Shown: positions 51,601 to 60,565 of the stretch, in pieces
Position numbering within the stretch: the first letter of the stretch is position 1
Layout of the letters: each line of letters starts with the position of its first letter
NCBI GenBank assembly: GCA_003134685.1
Contig: PLCA01000016.1
Coordinates: 50,022 to 114,021 of the forward strand
Reading direction: 5' to 3'
Source: Gemmatimonadota bacterium
Lineage (GTDB): Bacteria > Gemmatimonadota > Gemmatimonadetes > Gemmatimonadales > Gemmatimonadaceae
Length of the DNA stretch: 64,000 nt
Made by a program: the position numbers and the translations under genes
Notes under the pieces: generated by a model
What the model was told of the DNA's origin: nothing
The model's input: the letters and a program-made list of their open reading frames with translations, nothing else
The model's database searches: none

Positions 51601-52563
51601 TTGAGAATCCTCATCATCGGCAGCAATCACACCTGGCGAATGGAGAAGGGCACCGAGCGCGCTCTCAAGAGGGCCGGTCACAAAACCCTCCTCATTGATG
51701 ACCGGCGGGCCGCCCGCCTGATCGGCCGCAAGCTCACGCAGAAGTGGGCGTTGTCGAAGGCCAGCCGCTTCCAGCCGGATTTCGTCATTCTCAGCAAGTG
51801 CCTGGGACTCAACCTCGAGACCGTCCAGACCATCATCGACGGCAAGCCGAACTCGATGTGGTACCAGGATCCGCAGTGGTACAAGAGCACGTATCGCCCC
51901 GACGTCGCCCACATCGTCGCCGTTGGAAAGCTGTCGCAGACTTTTTTCGTTTCCGGGTTCGAAGCGCAGTGGAAAGCGCTGGGGCTGCCGGCAAAGTTTC
52001 TCCCCGCCGCGGGTGATCGCGATATCCGTCCGGTGCCTCAGAAGAAGAGATTCCACTCCGATGTCGCCTTCATCGGCACGGGTTACGATCCGGCGCGAGC
52101 GCAGCTGCTGCTCAAGGTCGCGAAGAAGTACGACATCAAGGTGTGGGGCAAAGGCTGGGAAGAATGGCGGAAGCAGCTCAACTGGGGCGGGCGCCCGGTA
52201 GAGGGGAAGGATTTTGCCGCCGTCTGCTCCAGCTCCAACATCTCGCTCGGGATCAATCCGGATCGCGCGAAGGGTGGAAGCAACTACACGTCGGACCGTA
52301 CCTGGATGGTGATTCTCGCCGGAGGGTTCTACCTCGGACATGGAACTCCAGGCCTCACCGAGATGCTGCGCGAGGGAGATCACTGTGCCTGGTACAAGGA
52401 CACGGATTCCTGCCTCGCCAAGATCGGCTACTACCTCGAGAATTCGGCGGCGCGAGAGCGCATCAGGCGCGAGGGGCAGGTGTTCGTGCGCGAGCATCAC
52501 ACCTTCGACCAGCGAATTCACAACCTGCTTTCCGGCGAAGCCTTCGTGAATCCGCTATCGTAA
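51601..52563 (+). CDS. CgeB-like glycosyltransferase
   Basis: A 320-aa protein, TTG start 51601. RILIIGSNHTWRMEKGTERA begins a GT-B fold. SDVAFIGTGYDPARAQLLLK starts the second half. NISLGINPDRAKGGSNYTSD, ILAGGFYLGHGTPGLTEMLR and HCAWYKDTDSCLAKI match the CgeB/Glyco_trans_1_2 C-terminal domain. Sugar unknown. It belongs to the envelope glycan set, probably an LPS-type core. Confidence 0.83.
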   Translation: MRILIIGSNHTWRMEKGTERALKRAGHKTLLIDDRRAARLIGRKLTQKWALSKASRFQPDFVILSKCLGLNLETVQTIIDGKPNSMWYQDPQWYKSTYRPDVAHIVAVGKLSQTFFVSGFEAQWKALGLPAKFLPAAGDRDIRPVPQKKRFHSDVAFIGTGYDPARAQLLLKVAKKYDIKVWGKGWEEWRKQLNWGGRPVEGKDFAAVCSSSNISLGINPDRAKGGSNYTSDRTWMVILAGGFYLGHGTPGLTEMLREGDHCAWYKDTDSCLAKIGYYLENSAARERIRREGQVFVREHHTFDQRIHNLLSGEAFVNPLS

Positions 52564-52567
52564 CATA

Positions 52568-53569
52568 GTGACGCCGCCGACCGCAGAAAAAAATATCAGT
52601 GTCGCGACACCGGCAACCGCGCCGAGCAAGCCGGACAGGCCTGTGCGCAAACCCACTCTCGCGCACCGCGCCGAGTACTACACGATGCGCGCGACGATCA
52701 GCGCGCTCCGCGTCCTGAGCTGGGATGCTGCCTGCAGCTTTGGTGAACGCCTCGGCGAGCTCGGTTACCGCCCGCTTGGAATCCGGAAGCGCGTGGTCGA
52801 GCGGCAGATCGCGGCGGCGTTTCCGGAGCTCGGTCCCGAAGCGGTGGTGAATCTCGCAAGGGAATCATACCGTCACCTCGGCCGCACCTTCATCGAGACG
52901 GCGCTCCTCGACAAGCTCGGAAAGGATGGACTGCAGGAGCTGGTGGAGACCGTCGAGGGCTGGGAGCAAGTCGAGGATGTCATGTCGAAGGGGAAGGGCG
53001 CCGTCATGGTCACAGGCCACATCGGCAACTGGGAGCTCGCGGGCGCATACGTAGCCGCGCGCGGAATTCCGCTCGATGCGATCGTGCGCGGGATGGCCAA
53101 TCCGCTCTTCGACGCCTACATAAATCACACCCGCGAAGAAATCGGGATGACGATCGTCCACGACTCGGAGGCCGTCAGACGGACTCCGCGCTCGCTCCGC
53201 GCCGGTCGAGCGGTCGCGTTCGTGGCAGATCAGGGCGTGATGGGGCTGGCGTCGACCTTTGTCCCGTTCTTTGGACGCCCCGCCAAAACACCGCGCGGCG
53301 CGGCGGTATTCGCCTTGCGATTCGAGGTGCCGGTGATCTTCGTGGTGGCGCTCCGGAAGCCGAATGGGCGCTATCGCATCGTCGTCGAGCGAATCGAGGC
53401 CCGGCGCACGGGCGACATGGATCGCGACGTCGATGCGATCGTCACGAATTTCACCGAGCATCTGGAGAAGTGGGTTCGAACCGTGCCCGCGCAGTACTTC
53501 TGGCAGCACCGCCGGTGGAGACGACAGCCGGCGGACACGCCGCCCGAGCTGCGAGATCCTTCGGCGTAA
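52568..53569 (+). CDS. LpxL/HtrB-type lipid A acyltransferase
   Basis: A 333-aa protein with GTG start 52568. A proline-rich, charged N-terminus precedes the acyltransferase domain. VMVTGHIGNWELAGAY provides the His-x4-Glu catalytic motif, FVADQGVMGLASTFVPFFGR and PAKTPRGAAVFAL follow, and PAQYFWQHRRWRR is the typical end. It acylates lipid A precursors from acyl-ACP in known members. Four bases separate it from the glycosyltransferase. No lpxA-D or lpxK in the window. Confidence 0.9.
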   Translation: MTPPTAEKNISVATPATAPSKPDRPVRKPTLAHRAEYYTMRATISALRVLSWDAACSFGERLGELGYRPLGIRKRVVERQIAAAFPELGPEAVVNLARESYRHLGRTFIETALLDKLGKDGLQELVETVEGWEQVEDVMSKGKGAVMVTGHIGNWELAGAYVAARGIPLDAIVRGMANPLFDAYINHTREEIGMTIVHDSEAVRRTPRSLRAGRAVAFVADQGVMGLASTFVPFFGRPAKTPRGAAVFALRFEVPVIFVVALRKPNGRYRIVVERIEARRTGDMDRDVDAIVTNFTEHLEKWVRTVPAQYFWQHRRWRRQPADTPPELRDPSA

Positions 53570-53584
53570 CCAGACAGGAGGACG

Positions 53585-54451
53585 ATGCTGGACCCGAAAC
53601 AGCGGCAGCGATTCCTGGGCGACAACCGCGCGCGCATTGGAATCGGGATCGTCGTCGTCATGGCCGTCGCCGCGGTGGTGGCGCCGCTAATCGCGCGGCA
53701 GAGTCCGATCACGATCGACCTCCTCCACATCCTCGAGCGTCCGTCGGGGCACCATTGGCTCGGTACCGACATCCAGGGCCGCGACATCTGGTCCCGCCTC
53801 GTTTTTGGGGCGCGAGTATCGCTCACCGTCGGCCTCATCTCCCAGGGAATCGCGCTCACCCTCGGCGTGTCGATGGGCCTGATAGCGGGATTCTATGGCA
53901 AATGGGTGGACGAGATCGTGATGCGCCTCGCCGATGTGACGCTCGCGTTTCCGACCTTGCTCCTACTGATCGCGATGGTGGCCGCGCTCCAGCCATCGGA
54001 GGGCGTCGTCTTCGCGACTATTGGAATCGTCGGCTGGGCCGGAATGGCGCGCATCGTCCGCGGCCAGGTTCTCGTCGTGCGCCAGCTCGAGTACATCCAG
54101 GCGATCAGGGCGCTCGGCGCCGGCGATCTGCGGATCATGGCGCGGCACGTGTTGCCGAATGTCATCGCCCCCGTCGTGATCGCGGCGACGCTCGGCGTCG
54201 CGGGCGCGATCATGGCGGAGGCCGCGCTCTCGTTTCTCGGACTCGGTGTTCCGCCACCGGCACCGAGCTGGGGGTCGATGATTGCAGACGGACGCGATCT
54301 GGATCAACTTCGACGCGCTCCGTGGACGTCCGTCTTCCCGGGAATTGCGATCGGCGCCGCGGTGTTGGGATTCAACCTGCTGGGCGACGCGTTGCGTGAC
54401 GCGCTTGATCCCCGGCAATACTACCGGGCGAAGAAGGAGGGGGAGGCTTGA
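53585..54451 (+). CDS. DppC/OppC-type ABC transporter permease
   Basis: A 288-aa peptide-type permease with about six membrane segments. HHWLGTDIQGRDIWSRLVFG and GARVSLTVGLI are the family N-terminus; IRALGAGDLRIMARHVLPN is the EAA loop (EYIQAIRALG); ALSFLGLGVPPPAPSWGSMI closes. The partner permease, ATPases and binding protein are not adjacent. AGACAGGAGGACG before ATG gives the ribosome site. The stop overlaps TTG of the next gene, which also has ATG 54454. Confidence 0.9.
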   Translation: MLDPKQRQRFLGDNRARIGIGIVVVMAVAAVVAPLIARQSPITIDLLHILERPSGHHWLGTDIQGRDIWSRLVFGARVSLTVGLISQGIALTLGVSMGLIAGFYGKWVDEIVMRLADVTLAFPTLLLLIAMVAALQPSEGVVFATIGIVGWAGMARIVRGQVLVVRQLEYIQAIRALGAGDLRIMARHVLPNVIAPVVIAATLGVAGAIMAEAALSFLGLGVPPPAPSWGSMIADGRDLDQLRRAPWTSVFPGIAIGAAVLGFNLLGDALRDALDPRQYYRAKKEGEA

Positions 54452-54453
54452 TC

Positions 54454-55635
54454 ATGACGCGCGGGTCGTCGCTGATGCTCGCTCTCGCATTGATCGTGTG
54501 CGCTGCTCCCAAGGACGAAGCCCCGGCGCAGAAAGCGGCCGACGTCTTCGTGACCGCGGTCGGGCTCGCGACCGAGGAGGTCGCGCGCGGTCTCGACAAC
54601 CCGGTTTATCTGACTGCACCCTCCGGTGACCTGCGTCTCTTTATTGTAGAGCAACGGGGTCGCATCAGAGTCGTCGAGAACGGAAAGCTGCTCGAGAAGC
54701 CATTCCTCGACATCAGGAGCAAGGTTGGCTACGGCGGCGAGCGCGGACTGCTGAGTGTCGCGTTCCATCCCCAGTACCGCTCCAACGGATTCGTGTTCGT
54801 CAACTATACGGACAAGCATGGCAATACGCGGATCGAGCGTTACGGGCCGTCGTCTGACAGAAACGTCGCGGATCCCGCGTCGGCCAAGCTGATACTCGCG
54901 ATCGATCAACCCTACGCGAATCACAACGGCGGACTCAACCTGTTCGGTCCCGACGGAATGCTCTACATCGGAATGGGAGATGGCGGCAGCCAGGGTGATC
55001 CGCACGGGAATGGTCAGAATCGGAACGTCCTTCTCGGAAAGCTTCTTCGCATCAACGTCGATCGCGGCGATCCCTACGTCGTGCCGGCGGGAAATCCGTA
55101 CGCGAAGGGCGGCGGCAGAGGAGAGATCTGGGCGCTCGGACTGCGCAATCCGCGGCGCTTTGCATTCGATCGCGCGGCGGATCTCCTCTACATTGCCGAC
55201 GTCGGGCAGGACAAGTACGAGGAGATAGACGTCTCGCTGATGACGTCAGCGGGAGTCAACTACGGCTGGAATACGATGGAGGGACCATCGTGCTACAGGC
55301 TGCCACTGTGCACGAAGAGCGGTCTCCAGCAACCTGCGTTTGCGTACTCACACGATGCGGGCGCGTGCGCGATCATCGGCGGCTTCGTCTACCGCGGCCG
55401 AAAAATTCCGGAGATTCAGGGCCAGTACTTCTACTCGGATTACTGCAACAGCTGGGTGCGCAGCTACACCTACAGCGCCGATGCCACGAACAGGGCGTGG
55501 CACCAATGGCTCGACGGCGGCCTCGGCAACATTGTTTCCTTTGGAGAAGACGGCCAGGGAGAGTTATATATCTGCAGCTCGAACGGACGGGTTTACCGCA
55601 TCATCAAGAGCGCAGGTAATCCAACCCGCTCCTAG
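54454..55635 (+). CDS. PQQ-dependent sugar dehydrogenase-like protein (GSDH/HHIP)
   Basis: A 393-aa exported protein; ATG 54454 is favoured because AGGAGGGGGAGG ends seven bases before it. The signal LMLALALIVCAA leads to a six-blade beta-propeller. YLTAPSGDLRLFIVEQRGRI, GERGLLSVAFHPQYRSNGFV and NHNGGLNLFGPDGMLYIGMG are hallmark strands; ALGLRNPRRFAFD and DVGQDKYEEIDV complete the active blade. It oxidises aldoses using PQQ in known members, with no PQQ synthesis genes here. Confidence 0.9.
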   Translation: MTRGSSLMLALALIVCAAPKDEAPAQKAADVFVTAVGLATEEVARGLDNPVYLTAPSGDLRLFIVEQRGRIRVVENGKLLEKPFLDIRSKVGYGGERGLLSVAFHPQYRSNGFVFVNYTDKHGNTRIERYGPSSDRNVADPASAKLILAIDQPYANHNGGLNLFGPDGMLYIGMGDGGSQGDPHGNGQNRNVLLGKLLRINVDRGDPYVVPAGNPYAKGGGRGEIWALGLRNPRRFAFDRAADLLYIADVGQDKYEEIDVSLMTSAGVNYGWNTMEGPSCYRLPLCTKSGLQQPAFAYSHDAGACAIIGGFVYRGRKIPEIQGQYFYSDYCNSWVRSYTYSADATNRAWHQWLDGGLGNIVSFGEDGQGELYICSSNGRVYRIIKSAGNPTRS

Positions 55636-55671
55636 GCCTCGTCGAGTACGAGCACTCACCTCAGCACGAGG

Positions 55672-56448
55672 ATGACCATGCTGCTCCTGACTGCTATTGC
55701 GGCACCTGTTCAGGCTGCTCCGGTTCAAACAACGATTGCGGAACCTTCCTTCACTGCCACTTTGATGGCGTCGTTTCGCGATGCGTTCTCGATGATCCTG
55801 AGCGCGATTCCGCGGATACTCGGCTTCATCATCATCGTTGCGATCGGCTGGTTCGTGTCAACGGTTCTGGCGCGCGCAGTGACGGGACTCCTGCGCGCGA
55901 TTCGTTTCGACGAGCTGTCGGAGAAATCGGGGCTCGCCGATTTCATGAAGAAGATGGGCACAGGCACCGATTCCGCCGGAGTGGTTGCCGGTCTGGTGAA
56001 ATGGCTCGTCCGCATCGTCGTTCTGCTGGTGGCGTTCGATGTGCTTGGCCTGCCCGCGGTATCGGACGTGATGCGGCAGCTGCTGCTCTGGCTTCCAAAT
56101 CTCGTGGTCGCGATTTTCGTTCTCTTCATCGGCGGAATCGCGGCGCGTACCCTCGGCAACATCGTGCGCGGGGCGACAGCAGAGGGAGGATTCACCAATC
56201 CAGAAACGCTGTCGAATATCGTACGGACGGCAGTGTGGGCCTTCGCTATCGTCGTCGCGATCAATCAGCTGGGAATCGCGACAAACCTGATCAACACCCT
56301 CTTCACCGGCTTCGTCGGAGCGCTGGCGATTGCCCTCGGCCTCTCGTTTGGCCTGGGCGGGCGTGACCTCGCGTCGCGCACACTGGAGAACTGGTACGAC
56401 CAGGCGCAGGAGGCGAAGCCGAAGAGGAAAGCGCGATTGGACGAGTAG
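55672..56448 (+). CDS. Small-conductance mechanosensitive channel-like membrane protein
   Basis: A 258-aa protein; ATG 55672 or 55678. A possible signal is followed by about five membrane helices: ILGFIIIVAIGWFVSTVLA, IVVLLVAFDVLGLPAVSDVM, LPNLVVAIFVLFIGGIAART, TAVWAFAIVVAINQLGI and TGFVGALAIALGLSFGLGGR. The Gly/Ala-rich last helix fits the conserved TM-helix repeat of MscS-like proteins, but the cytoplasmic MscS domain is absent. It ends basic, KPKRKARLDE, close to a terminator. Confidence 0.82.
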   Translation: MTMLLLTAIAAPVQAAPVQTTIAEPSFTATLMASFRDAFSMILSAIPRILGFIIIVAIGWFVSTVLARAVTGLLRAIRFDELSEKSGLADFMKKMGTGTDSAGVVAGLVKWLVRIVVLLVAFDVLGLPAVSDVMRQLLLWLPNLVVAIFVLFIGGIAARTLGNIVRGATAEGGFTNPETLSNIVRTAVWAFAIVVAINQLGIATNLINTLFTGFVGALAIALGLSFGLGGRDLASRTLENWYDQAQEAKPKRKARLDE

Positions 56449-56467
56449 CGCCGGACCAACTCAAGAG

Positions 56468-56500
56468 AAATGGCCCTCGGAGAAATCCGGGGGCCATTTT
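56468..56500. terminator. Hairpin terminator
   Basis: AAATGGCCCTCGG (56468-56480) and CCGGGGGCCATTT (56487-56499) form a 13-bp stem with one wobble pair and a six-base loop. It lies between the plus-strand channel-like gene and the minus-strand DUF3303 gene and can serve both. Confidence 0.85.
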
Positions 56501-56517
56501 AGTTTGCGGCCGAATCC

Positions 56518-56790
56518 CTACAAATGCGGGGCGATCGCTGTGCTAGCCTTCTCGGACGTGATGATCGGAATGACCTCGAACTCGACGATGTCGCTCCACT
56601 TGGCCATCCACTCATCGAGGTGTATTCGGTCGTCGCAGTCCATCACCTGAAAACTCCGCTCGAAGTCAGTCGTCACCCAGCTCGCGAGGTATCGGACTCC
56701 CTGCGGAGCCATCCGCCCTTTCTCCTTGAAGCGGCGATAGACCGGCTTTGCATCTCCGTCGCGGTACGTCTCGATCACCATGAAGAGCAT
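56518..56790 (-). CDS. DUF3303-family small protein
   Basis: A 90-aa protein with MLFMVIETYRDGDAKPVYRR, GRMAPQGVRYLASWVTTDFE and FQVMDCDDRIHLDEWMAKW, the full pattern of DUF3303 (ferredoxin-like fold). Function unknown. It begins 11 bases after the stop of a truncated VOC gene, and both lie downstream of tyrS. Probably one transcript ending at the 56468-56500 terminator. Confidence 0.85.
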   Translation of the reverse strand: MLFMVIETYRDGDAKPVYRRFKEKGRMAPQGVRYLASWVTTDFERSFQVMDCDDRIHLDEWMAKWSDIVEFEVIPIITSEKASTAIAPHL

Positions 56791-56801
56791 GTGCGCCTCG
56801 A

Positions 56802-56903
56802 TTAAGGACGGAGTAAGGAGTGGAATCCCAGAACATCGCGCAAGAACTTGCGGTGCGCTTTCGGATCCTTGCTGTAGAGAAGAAGGTGAGTGCCGTTGAT
56901 CAT
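56802..56903 (-). pseudogene. Truncated VOC/glyoxalase-like gene
   Basis: A 33-residue frame starts in an ATGA overlap with the tyrS stop. It reads MINGTHLLLYSKDPKAHRKF, then LRDVLGFHSLLRP, which is the first strand and helix of a VOC-family domain of about 120 residues. The stop at 56802 cuts it after that helix, and no continuation is seen in other frames before DUF3303. Retained coupling shows that it was once a cistron of the tyrS operon. Confidence 0.7.
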
Positions 56904-58162
56904 TTCCGGCCCACCCGGATCAGTCCGTAGTCGCGCGCGCCCTTTCGCAAGAGATGATATCCCCCGGTAAGGGGCTTGGCCGAGGCCAGATCGGTATCCG
57001 GACTCACGCGCTGACCGTTGACGTAAACCCCACCCTGCTCAACCAGTCTTTTCGCCGCGCCCTTCGATGCCGCGAGCTTCAATGTCACCATGGCGTCCAG
57101 CAACCCGGGTAGTTCGCGCGACTCCGCGAACGGCACTTCCTCGCTCAACGCGCGCAACACGGGCTCCGACAGCGTCGCGGGATCCGCTTTCCCGAACAGC
57201 ACTCCCGAAACTTCCTCGGCCACTCTCGCGGCTTCCTCTCCGTGGACGCGCGTTGTCACCTCGCGTGCAAGAGCCTGCTGCGCTTCGCGCTTCTCGGGCG
57301 CCGTCTCAATCAGCTTGTCGAGCGCCTCGACCTCCTTTCGCGAAAAAAGCGTGAACAGTCTCAGGTATTTCCCAGTGTCGCGATCGTCCACGTTGATCCA
57401 GTACTGGTAGAACTTGTACGGCGACGTGCGCGCGGGATCTAGCCACACCGCTCCCGCTTCTGTCTTGCCGAATTTGGATCCACTGGCGGTAGTAACTAGT
57501 GGCATGGTAAGCGCGTGCGCGGCTTTTCCTTCGACGCGCCGAATCAGCTCCAGGCCTGCGGTGATGTTGCCCCACTGATCGCTGCCGCCCATCTGCAGCG
57601 TCACTCCCTCGCGGCGACTGAGCTCCAGGAAATCGTACGCCTGCAGCAGCATGTACGAAAACTCGGTGAACGAGATTCCACCTTCGATTCGCGACTGAAC
57701 CGAATCCTTCGCCAGCATGTAGTTGATGGTGAAGTGCTTGCCGACATCGCGCATGAACTCCACCGCCTTGAGCGGACGAAGCCACGCCGCGTTATCGACC
57801 ATGCGCGCCGCTCTGGGACCCGTGAAATCGAGGAAGCGCTCGAGCTGCTTCTCGATCGCGCGCGAGTTTGCCTCGATCTCCTCCACTGACGCGAGCGGCC
57901 GTTCCGACGTCTTGCCGCTCGGATCGCCGATCATCCCCGTACCGCCTCCAACAAGTGCGATGGGCCGGTGCCCGGCGCGCTGCAGATGGGCAAGCCCCAT
58001 TACTGGCACGAGACTACCTATATGGAGGCTTGGGGCCGTGGGGTCGAACCCCACGTAGCCGCTCACTTCGCCAGTTGCGAGAGCGTCCGCCAAACCGTCC
58101 GTGTGTTGGTAGACCATACCGCGCCACGACAGCTCGTCCAGGAATGAATTCTCCGCTTGCAT
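56900..58162 (-). CDS. tyrS: Tyrosyl-tRNA synthetase
   Basis: A 420-aa class I synthetase; ATG 58162 is preferred over 58189. YVGFDPTAPSLHIGSLVPVM has the HIGH-like HIGS, GGTGMIGDPSGKTSER follows, MGGSDQWGNI binds tyrosine/ATP, and GSKFGKTEAGAVWL is the KMSKS equivalent. The C-terminal S4 RNA-binding domain ends GYHLLRKGARDYGLIRV. Normal length for the TyrRS bacterial type. Divergent from the PBP gene. Confidence 0.96.
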   Translation of the reverse strand: MQAENSFLDELSWRGMVYQHTDGLADALATGEVSGYVGFDPTAPSLHIGSLVPVMGLAHLQRAGHRPIALVGGGTGMIGDPSGKTSERPLASVEEIEANSRAIEKQLERFLDFTGPRAARMVDNAAWLRPLKAVEFMRDVGKHFTINYMLAKDSVQSRIEGGISFTEFSYMLLQAYDFLELSRREGVTLQMGGSDQWGNITAGLELIRRVEGKAAHALTMPLVTTASGSKFGKTEAGAVWLDPARTSPYKFYQYWINVDDRDTGKYLRLFTLFSRKEVEALDKLIETAPEKREAQQALAREVTTRVHGEEAARVAEEVSGVLFGKADPATLSEPVLRALSEEVPFAESRELPGLLDAMVTLKLAASKGAAKRLVEQGGVYVNGQRVSPDTDLASAKPLTGGYHLLRKGARDYGLIRVGRK

Positions 58163-58231
58163 GCGGAGAAGATAGGGACGCCCGCCCACGGTGTCACCTT
58201 CGGTGTATCACAGTTATCTTCTTTACTCCGC

Positions 58232-60565
58232 ATGGCCGCCGACACCAACAACAAACTCCGATTCCATAAGCGGCACCCGACGTTCGTCCGGGTGGTACTG
58301 CTTTCTCTCACTTTCCTCGTCGCGCTCGGCGTCGGGGCGATGTACAGCACATGGGCGCTCATCTGTCGTGGCAACCAGTGCCCATCGATCGAGAGCCTGG
58401 CCGAATACACGCCGCACCAGACGTCGAAGCTCTACGCTGTCGACGGGCGATTCATAGCCGAGCTTGGTCTCGAGCGCCGCACGCTGGTGAAGATCGACGA
58501 GATCCCGAAGATCGTTCAGGATGCGTTCGTCAACACCGAGGACAAGCGCTTCTACCAGCACGCCGGCATCGACTGGCATCGCGCCCTCGGTGTGGTCCTG
58601 CGCTCGCCGATCCACGGCTACTCGCAAGGGTTTTCGACCATAACGATGCAGCTCGCGCGTAATGTCTTCCCCGAGCAGATCTCGCGCGAGAAAACCGTCA
58701 TCCGCAAGGTCAAGGAAGCGAAAGTCGCGCGCGAGATCGAGGCGAAGTACGACAAGAAGAGAATTCTCGAGCTCTACCTCAATCAGATCGATCTCGGCCA
58801 CGGCGCGTACGGCGTCGAGACGGCATCGCAGCGATACTTTGGGAAGTCCGTTCGCGATCTGAACCTCGCCGAAGCCGCCACTCTCGCGGCGCTTCCGAAG
58901 GCACCCGCCCGCTACAATCCCGTTCGATTCCCCGAGCGCGCCATCCAGCGCCGCAACACCGTCATCGAGCTGATGCGGCAGAACGGACGCATCAGCGACG
59001 CCGACGCCAGCAGGGCGAAAGCGTATCCTCTGCAGCTCGCCAACAAGTCGATTTCCGGAGAGACGGCACCCTATTTCGTCGAATGGGTGCGCCAGCAGCT
59101 CGACGCGCAGTTCGGCAAGCAGCTGTACGAGCAGGGGCTAAAGGTTTACACGACGCTCGATCTCGACATGCAGGGCGCGGCCGAGCGCGGGCTGGAGCAC
59201 CAGGCGCGCGCCATCGAAGCAGGACGCTTTGGACCGTACGCGCACGAGACGTACGAGCATTACCTCGCTCATCGCGAGGGTGACGAGGGCAGCGGCACGT
59301 CGCCGTATCTCCAGAGCGCGTTCCTCGCGCTCGACCCGCGCAATGGCGCGGTGCGCGTGATGATCGGCGGACGCGATTTCGACGACTCCAAGTTCAATCG
59401 CTCCGTTCAGGCGCTGCGCCAGCCGGGCTCGACGTTCAAGCCGATCGTGTATTCGGCCGCGATTCAGAACGGCAGGTCGCCGTCATATCTCGTCAACGAC
59501 AGCCCGCTCGTGCTACAGGTGCCTGGCCAGCCCGAGTGGGCGCCGCAGAACTACGATCTGAAATTCATGGGACAGATTCCGCTCCGACAGTCCCTCTACC
59601 TCTCCCGCAACGTCTCCACCGTCCGGCTCGGCATGGAGCTCGGCGAACAAACCGTAATAAACGAGGCGAGGAACTTCGGCATCACCACTCCGATTCCTCC
59701 GTATCCATCGATTCACATCGGCGCCGCCGACGTTTATCCGATCGAGCTGATCTCCGCCTACAGCGCGTTCGCCAATCTCGGCGTCCGCGCCACCCCGAAC
59801 GCGATCATACGGGTCGAGAATCAGAAGGGAGAGATTCTGTGGCAGCCAACGCCGACGCGCACGCAGGTGCTGTCGCCCGAGGAAGCGTGGATCATGGTCG
59901 ACATGATGAAGGACGTGATTCGCCGCGGTAGCGCGGCGGGCGTCTGGGAATCGGGTTTTCACCTTCCCGCAGGCGGAAAGACGGGAACGACGAACGACGG
60001 CACCAACGTCTGGTTCGTCGGGTACACCGCCGACCTCATCGCCGGCGTGTGGTATGGGCTCGATCGTCCTTCGAAAATCAAGGACAACGCGCAGGGCGGA
60101 GTCTTGGCCGCACCCGCGTGGACCGCGTTCATGACGGAGGTGTATCGCCGCAAGCCAGCACCCCCCGATTGGCCGAAACCGCTGTCGATCGTAACGCGTG
60201 AAGTCGATGTCAGCAGCGGATTGCTGCAGACACAGTACTGCCCGCGGAATCTGGTCGTGAGCGAGTTCTACATCTCGGGAACCGAGCCGACTCGCGACTG
60301 CGACAAGCACGGACCGTACGCGAATCCGGGCCTTCCGACGAACGACACTAACCCACCACCGCTCGTGCAGCCCGGTGTGGTGCGAGCACCGATCACCGTG
60401 ACGCCGCCCCCAACTCAGCCGGGTTACGAGCCGGTGCCCTCAAAGCCTCGGGCGCCGACGGTGTTCGACACGACGCGTCGCCCCGCACCGCGACGCGACA
60501 CCACTCGCTCGCGAACCGACACGATCCCGTCACCGGTTCGCCCGCCGGCCCCGATCCCGCGCTGA
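58232..60565 (+). CDS. Class A penicillin-binding protein (PBP1A type)
   Basis: A 777-aa bifunctional peptidoglycan synthase. One membrane anchor (about residues 15-40) is followed by a glycosyltransferase domain with Glu103 in NTEDKRFYQHAGIDWH, GFSTITMQLARN and the KRILELYLNQ helix. The transpeptidase has Ser400 in GSTFKPIVY, SRN as the second motif and KTGTT at 583-587. The tail (about 700-777) is Pro/Thr/Arg-rich and disordered. It polymerises and crosslinks glycan strands in the periplasm. The stop overlaps the next ATG by one base. Confidence 0.95.
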   Translation: MAADTNNKLRFHKRHPTFVRVVLLSLTFLVALGVGAMYSTWALICRGNQCPSIESLAEYTPHQTSKLYAVDGRFIAELGLERRTLVKIDEIPKIVQDAFVNTEDKRFYQHAGIDWHRALGVVLRSPIHGYSQGFSTITMQLARNVFPEQISREKTVIRKVKEAKVAREIEAKYDKKRILELYLNQIDLGHGAYGVETASQRYFGKSVRDLNLAEAATLAALPKAPARYNPVRFPERAIQRRNTVIELMRQNGRISDADASRAKAYPLQLANKSISGETAPYFVEWVRQQLDAQFGKQLYEQGLKVYTTLDLDMQGAAERGLEHQARAIEAGRFGPYAHETYEHYLAHREGDEGSGTSPYLQSAFLALDPRNGAVRVMIGGRDFDDSKFNRSVQALRQPGSTFKPIVYSAAIQNGRSPSYLVNDSPLVLQVPGQPEWAPQNYDLKFMGQIPLRQSLYLSRNVSTVRLGMELGEQTVINEARNFGITTPIPPYPSIHIGAADVYPIELISAYSAFANLGVRATPNAIIRVENQKGEILWQPTPTRTQVLSPEEAWIMVDMMKDVIRRGSAAGVWESGFHLPAGGKTGTTNDGTNVWFVGYTADLIAGVWYGLDRPSKIKDNAQGGVLAAPAWTAFMTEVYRRKPAPPDWPKPLSIVTREVDVSSGLLQTQYCPRNLVVSEFYISGTEPTRDCDKHGPYANPGLPTNDTNPPPLVQPGVVRAPITVTPPPTQPGYEPVPSKPRAPTVFDTTRRPAPRRDTTRSRTDTIPSPVRPPAPIPR

